A stretch of DNA of 15,316 nucleotides. It comes from Bordetella parapertussis. GTDB lineage: Bacteria > Pseudomonadota > Gammaproteobacteria > Burkholderiales > SG8-41. Below, piece after piece: positions 13,135-15,316 of this stretch. Position 1 is the stretch's first letter; every line of letters begins with the position of its first letter. The position numbers and the translations under genes are program-made. Location: positions 1 to 15,316 of the forward strand of contig CAMBSS010000105.1 in the NCBI GenBank assembly GCA_945870465.1, in the 5' to 3' direction. Under the pieces are notes generated by a model, which had not been told where the DNA came from, did not search any database, and saw only the letters and a list, made by a program, of their open reading frames with translations.

Positions 13135-14118
13135 ATGCACTCAAAAATGTTTGGAGTAGCTTTAACTGCAAACGCATTGCTAATGCTTTTGATGCTGACG
13201 CTCTCTCCGTTAGCGCTCTCAGCTGATCCCTATCCCAGCAAGCCTGTCAGAATCGTTGTCCCCTTTGGTCCGGGATCTGTTACGGACGCGCTTGCGCGAT
13301 TCGTTGCGGAGGAGTATCGACAGGCACTCGGCGGTACTTTTCTAGTGGAGGCGAGGCCTGGTGCGAGCGGTATCATTGCTTCGCAGGCGGTATTGCGCTC
13401 GCCGCCAGACGGTTACACGCTATTGCTCGGAACAAATACCACGCATGCGGCAAATCTCTTTTTATTTAACGGTCTGCCGTACCACCCCCTTAAAGATTTT
13501 ACTCAAATTGCCCGCTTGACTATGGGGCAGCAAATCCTAGTAATTCATCCATCGATTCCAGCAACCACCGTCAAAGGATTGATGGAGCTTGCGCGCAAGC
13601 GGCCTGGAGATTTTGCATACGCTTCGTCGAACAGTACGAACCATATCACTACTGAACTTCTCAACTCGCTTGCTGGAACCAATATTCTTAGGGTCCCATT
13701 TAAGAATTCTACGGATGCCTACATTTCTATAATAACGGGTCGAATTGCAATGGGTTTTGGCGACCACGTAAACACGGTGCCGCTCATCAAGGCTGGAAAA
13801 ATGAGGGCGTTGGCAGTGACTGGAATAGCGCGTTCGAGGATTCTGACTGATATTCCTACTCTCACCGAAGCAGGTTTCCCTGGATCACTTAACAACTGGG
13901 CCGCACTGGCAGGGCCTGCAGGAATGCCCGAAGCTATCGTCAACCGCCTGAGTGAGGCTGCAATGCAGTTTCTGAAAAAGCCGGAGATGGTCAGTCACAT
14001 TCGCGGGATTGGTTACGAACCATATCCGGCCGATTCACGGGTATTCACAGAGTTTCTTGCTAACGATATAAATCGTTGGCGAGAGGCAATCGTTCGTGCA
14101 AAGATTGCGCCCGAATAA
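13135..14118 (+). CDS. Tripartite tricarboxylate transporter substrate-binding protein (Bug/TctC family)
   Basis: The 327-residue product is the fifth Bug/TctC receptor of the window and the only one in the AT-richer block. The ATG at 13135 has AGGAGG 7 bases upstream. A long hydrophobic signal (ALLMLLMLTLSPLALS) ends near residue 29, then PYPSKPVRIVVPF. The ligand loop is FGPGSVTD, lacking the second Gly, and the usual PYKG is replaced by PFKNSTDA at the lobe junction. ARPGASG and PDGYTLLLG are normal. These differences imply a distinct ligand. Its TAA overlaps a possible ATG of the CoA-transferase frame, so the two are almost certainly one operon, and the receptor may import the acid that is then converted to a CoA ester. 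Confidence 0.92.
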   Translation: MHSKMFGVALTANALLMLLMLTLSPLALSADPYPSKPVRIVVPFGPGSVTDALARFVAEEYRQALGGTFLVEARPGASGIIASQAVLRSPPDGYTLLLGTNTTHAANLFLFNGLPYHPLKDFTQIARLTMGQQILVIHPSIPATTVKGLMELARKRPGDFAYASSNSTNHITTELLNSLAGTNILRVPFKNSTDAYISIITGRIAMGFGDHVNTVPLIKAGKMRALAVTGIARSRILTDIPTLTEAGFPGSLNNWAALAGPAGMPEAIVNRLSEAAMQFLKKPEMVSHIRGIGYEPYPADSRVFTEFLANDINRWREAIVRAKIAPE

Positions 14119-14180
14119 TGATTGCGACGTCGGAGTCGATACCGCCGAGTGCTGGATCCAGTTATCTAACAGAAAAACAT

Positions 14181-15311
14181 ATGCAACCTGTCTTGGACGG
14201 AATAGTTGTCGTGGAAGTGGGGCAGATCTTATCTGCTCCGTATGCTTCGGCAATACTGAGTGACTTGGGCGCTGAGGTAGTTAAGGTTGAAAGACCGGGC
14301 GGGGATGATGGGAGAAGTATGGGGCCGAGTTTCAAGAACGGCGACTCAATGAATTTTCACATCTTCAACCGTGGTAAAAAATCTGTTCAATTGGACCTAA
14401 AGGGGGGAGAGGGGCGCCATCAATTCGAAACGTTGCTTGCGCGCTGCGACATACTCATTCACAACCTCAGGCCCGGGGTTTCGCAGGATCTTGGCATGTC
14501 TGGCGAAGATCTCTGCAAGCGATATCCCCGTCTTATTTATTGTGAGATCTCGGCGTTCGGGCACACTGGGCCGATGAGCCAAAAACCTGGTTATGAGCCA
14601 TTGGCGCAGGCTTATGGGGGACTCATGACCATCAATGGTGGTCCGGACGATCCACCTTCAAGAATGGGGGCGTCAGTCTGCGATCAGGGCGCTGGTATGT
14701 GGGCAGTCATCGGCTCGTTGTCACTGTTGCGGCAGCGAGATATCACTGGACTGGGCGGCATCGTGCAAACCTCTTTGTTCGAGACGGCACTTGGTTGGGC
14801 GGTTCAGCGCTCAGATGCCTACCGCAATCAAGGCGTGCTGCTGGAGAAGCATGCGACAGGACACCCTAATTTGGTGCCCTATCAGTCGTTTGATGCCGCC
14901 GACGGTGCTTTCTTAATTTGCGCTGGAAACGATCGGTTATTTGCGAGGTTGGCGCTAGTTCTCGGCAATGGCAAATGGTCCACTGATAGTCGTTTCAGCA
15001 CAAATCGTGAGCGTTTGGTGCACCGGGAGGAGCTTTTGGCGCTAATCAAGCCCATCCTATTAGAAAACTCACGTGAACTGTGGATCTCGAAGCTTGAAGC
15101 TGTTGGCGTTCCCTGTTCTCCCATTCATACGATTCCCGAAGCCGTTGCATTGCCGCAGGCTCAGGCATTAGGAATGTTTTTACCTGTGCCTGGGGAGGAT
15201 TACACTCTTACTGGTTTGCCGTTGACTATAAACGGCAATCGTCCTCAAGTTCGATGCGGCCCGCCCGCCCTTGGGAAACATAACCTTGAGTTATTTGGTA
15301 AGGCGAAGTAG
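14181..15311 (+). CDS. CaiB/BaiF family (class III) CoA-transferase
   Basis: Class III transferases move CoA from an acyl-CoA donor to a free carboxylate, through an aspartyl-CoA anhydride. The 376-residue product begins with the family strand VLDGIVVVEVG, followed by ILSDLGAEVVKVERPGGDD. PGYEPLAQAYGG and SVCDQGAGMWA come later; Asp168 in the latter fits catalytic Asp169 of formyl-CoA transferase. GGIVQTSLFETALGW follows. The ATG at 14181 is chosen because it puts the fold and the catalytic Asp in register. A second in-frame ATG at 14118, overlapping the stop of the receptor gene as TAATG, would add 21 polar residues (397 in total) and allow translational coupling; neither start has a good ribosome site. 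Donor and acceptor are unknown. It is complete and ends 5 bases before the window edge. Confidence 0.9.
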   Translation: MQPVLDGIVVVEVGQILSAPYASAILSDLGAEVVKVERPGGDDGRSMGPSFKNGDSMNFHIFNRGKKSVQLDLKGGEGRHQFETLLARCDILIHNLRPGVSQDLGMSGEDLCKRYPRLIYCEISAFGHTGPMSQKPGYEPLAQAYGGLMTINGGPDDPPSRMGASVCDQGAGMWAVIGSLSLLRQRDITGLGGIVQTSLFETALGWAVQRSDAYRNQGVLLEKHATGHPNLVPYQSFDAADGAFLICAGNDRLFARLALVLGNGKWSTDSRFSTNRERLVHREELLALIKPILLENSRELWISKLEAVGVPCSPIHTIPEAVALPQAQALGMFLPVPGEDYTLTGLPLTINGNRPQVRCGPPALGKHNLELFGKAK

Positions 15312-15316
15312 TGCTG

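Overview
The window looks like chromosome from a GC-rich betaproteobacterium, most likely a Burkholderiales relative. The main reasons are five orphan substrate-binding proteins of the Bug/TctC family in 15 kb, an expansion typical of Bordetella, Cupriavidus, Variovorax and relatives, together with GC-biased codon use, good AGGAG-type ribosome binding sites, an FCD-type GntR regulator and a family III CoA-transferase. There is no rRNA, tRNA, CRISPR array, transposase or phage gene. The taxon is inferred from gene content only.

Region 1 (1-2554) is an envelope-protein pair. A secreted, highly charged heptad-repeat protein, cut by the window edge, reads leftward, and a secreted DUF3300 protein with a long low-complexity tail reads rightward. 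They share a 322-bp divergent control region holding four TTAC boxes at exact 10-bp spacing and a 12-bp inverted repeat in the leader. A strong intrinsic terminator closes this block, but it lies inside the leader of the next gene.

Region 2 (2566-6817, rightward) is a flavoenzyme cluster: nitroreductase, a two-domain old-yellow-enzyme-type reductase with an Fe-S motif, a periplasmic Bug/TctC receptor and a VOC-family protein. A GC-rich double hairpin at 6834-6907 separates it from the convergent Region 3.

Region 3 (6934-11915, leftward) runs in transcription order as TctC, TctC, GntR/FCD regulator, LLM-class flavin monooxygenase, TctC. The regulator has its own promoter with a consensus TTGACA overlapped by an inverted repeat, which suggests autorepression, and its message may be leaderless.

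Region 4 (12236-15311, rightward) is an enoyl-CoA hydratase, a fifth TctC and a CaiB/BaiF CoA-transferase. It is visibly AT-richer than the rest and looks separately acquired.

Read together, Regions 2-4 look like accessory catabolism. Periplasmic receptors capture carboxylates, although no TctA/TctB membrane partner is present. Flavoenzymes reduce or oxygenate an unsaturated or aromatic substrate, and CoA-transferase plus hydratase process acyl-CoA intermediates. The substrate cannot be read from the sequence. No clearly new defence or mobile system was found; the most unusual items are regulatory sequences and the receptor cluster.
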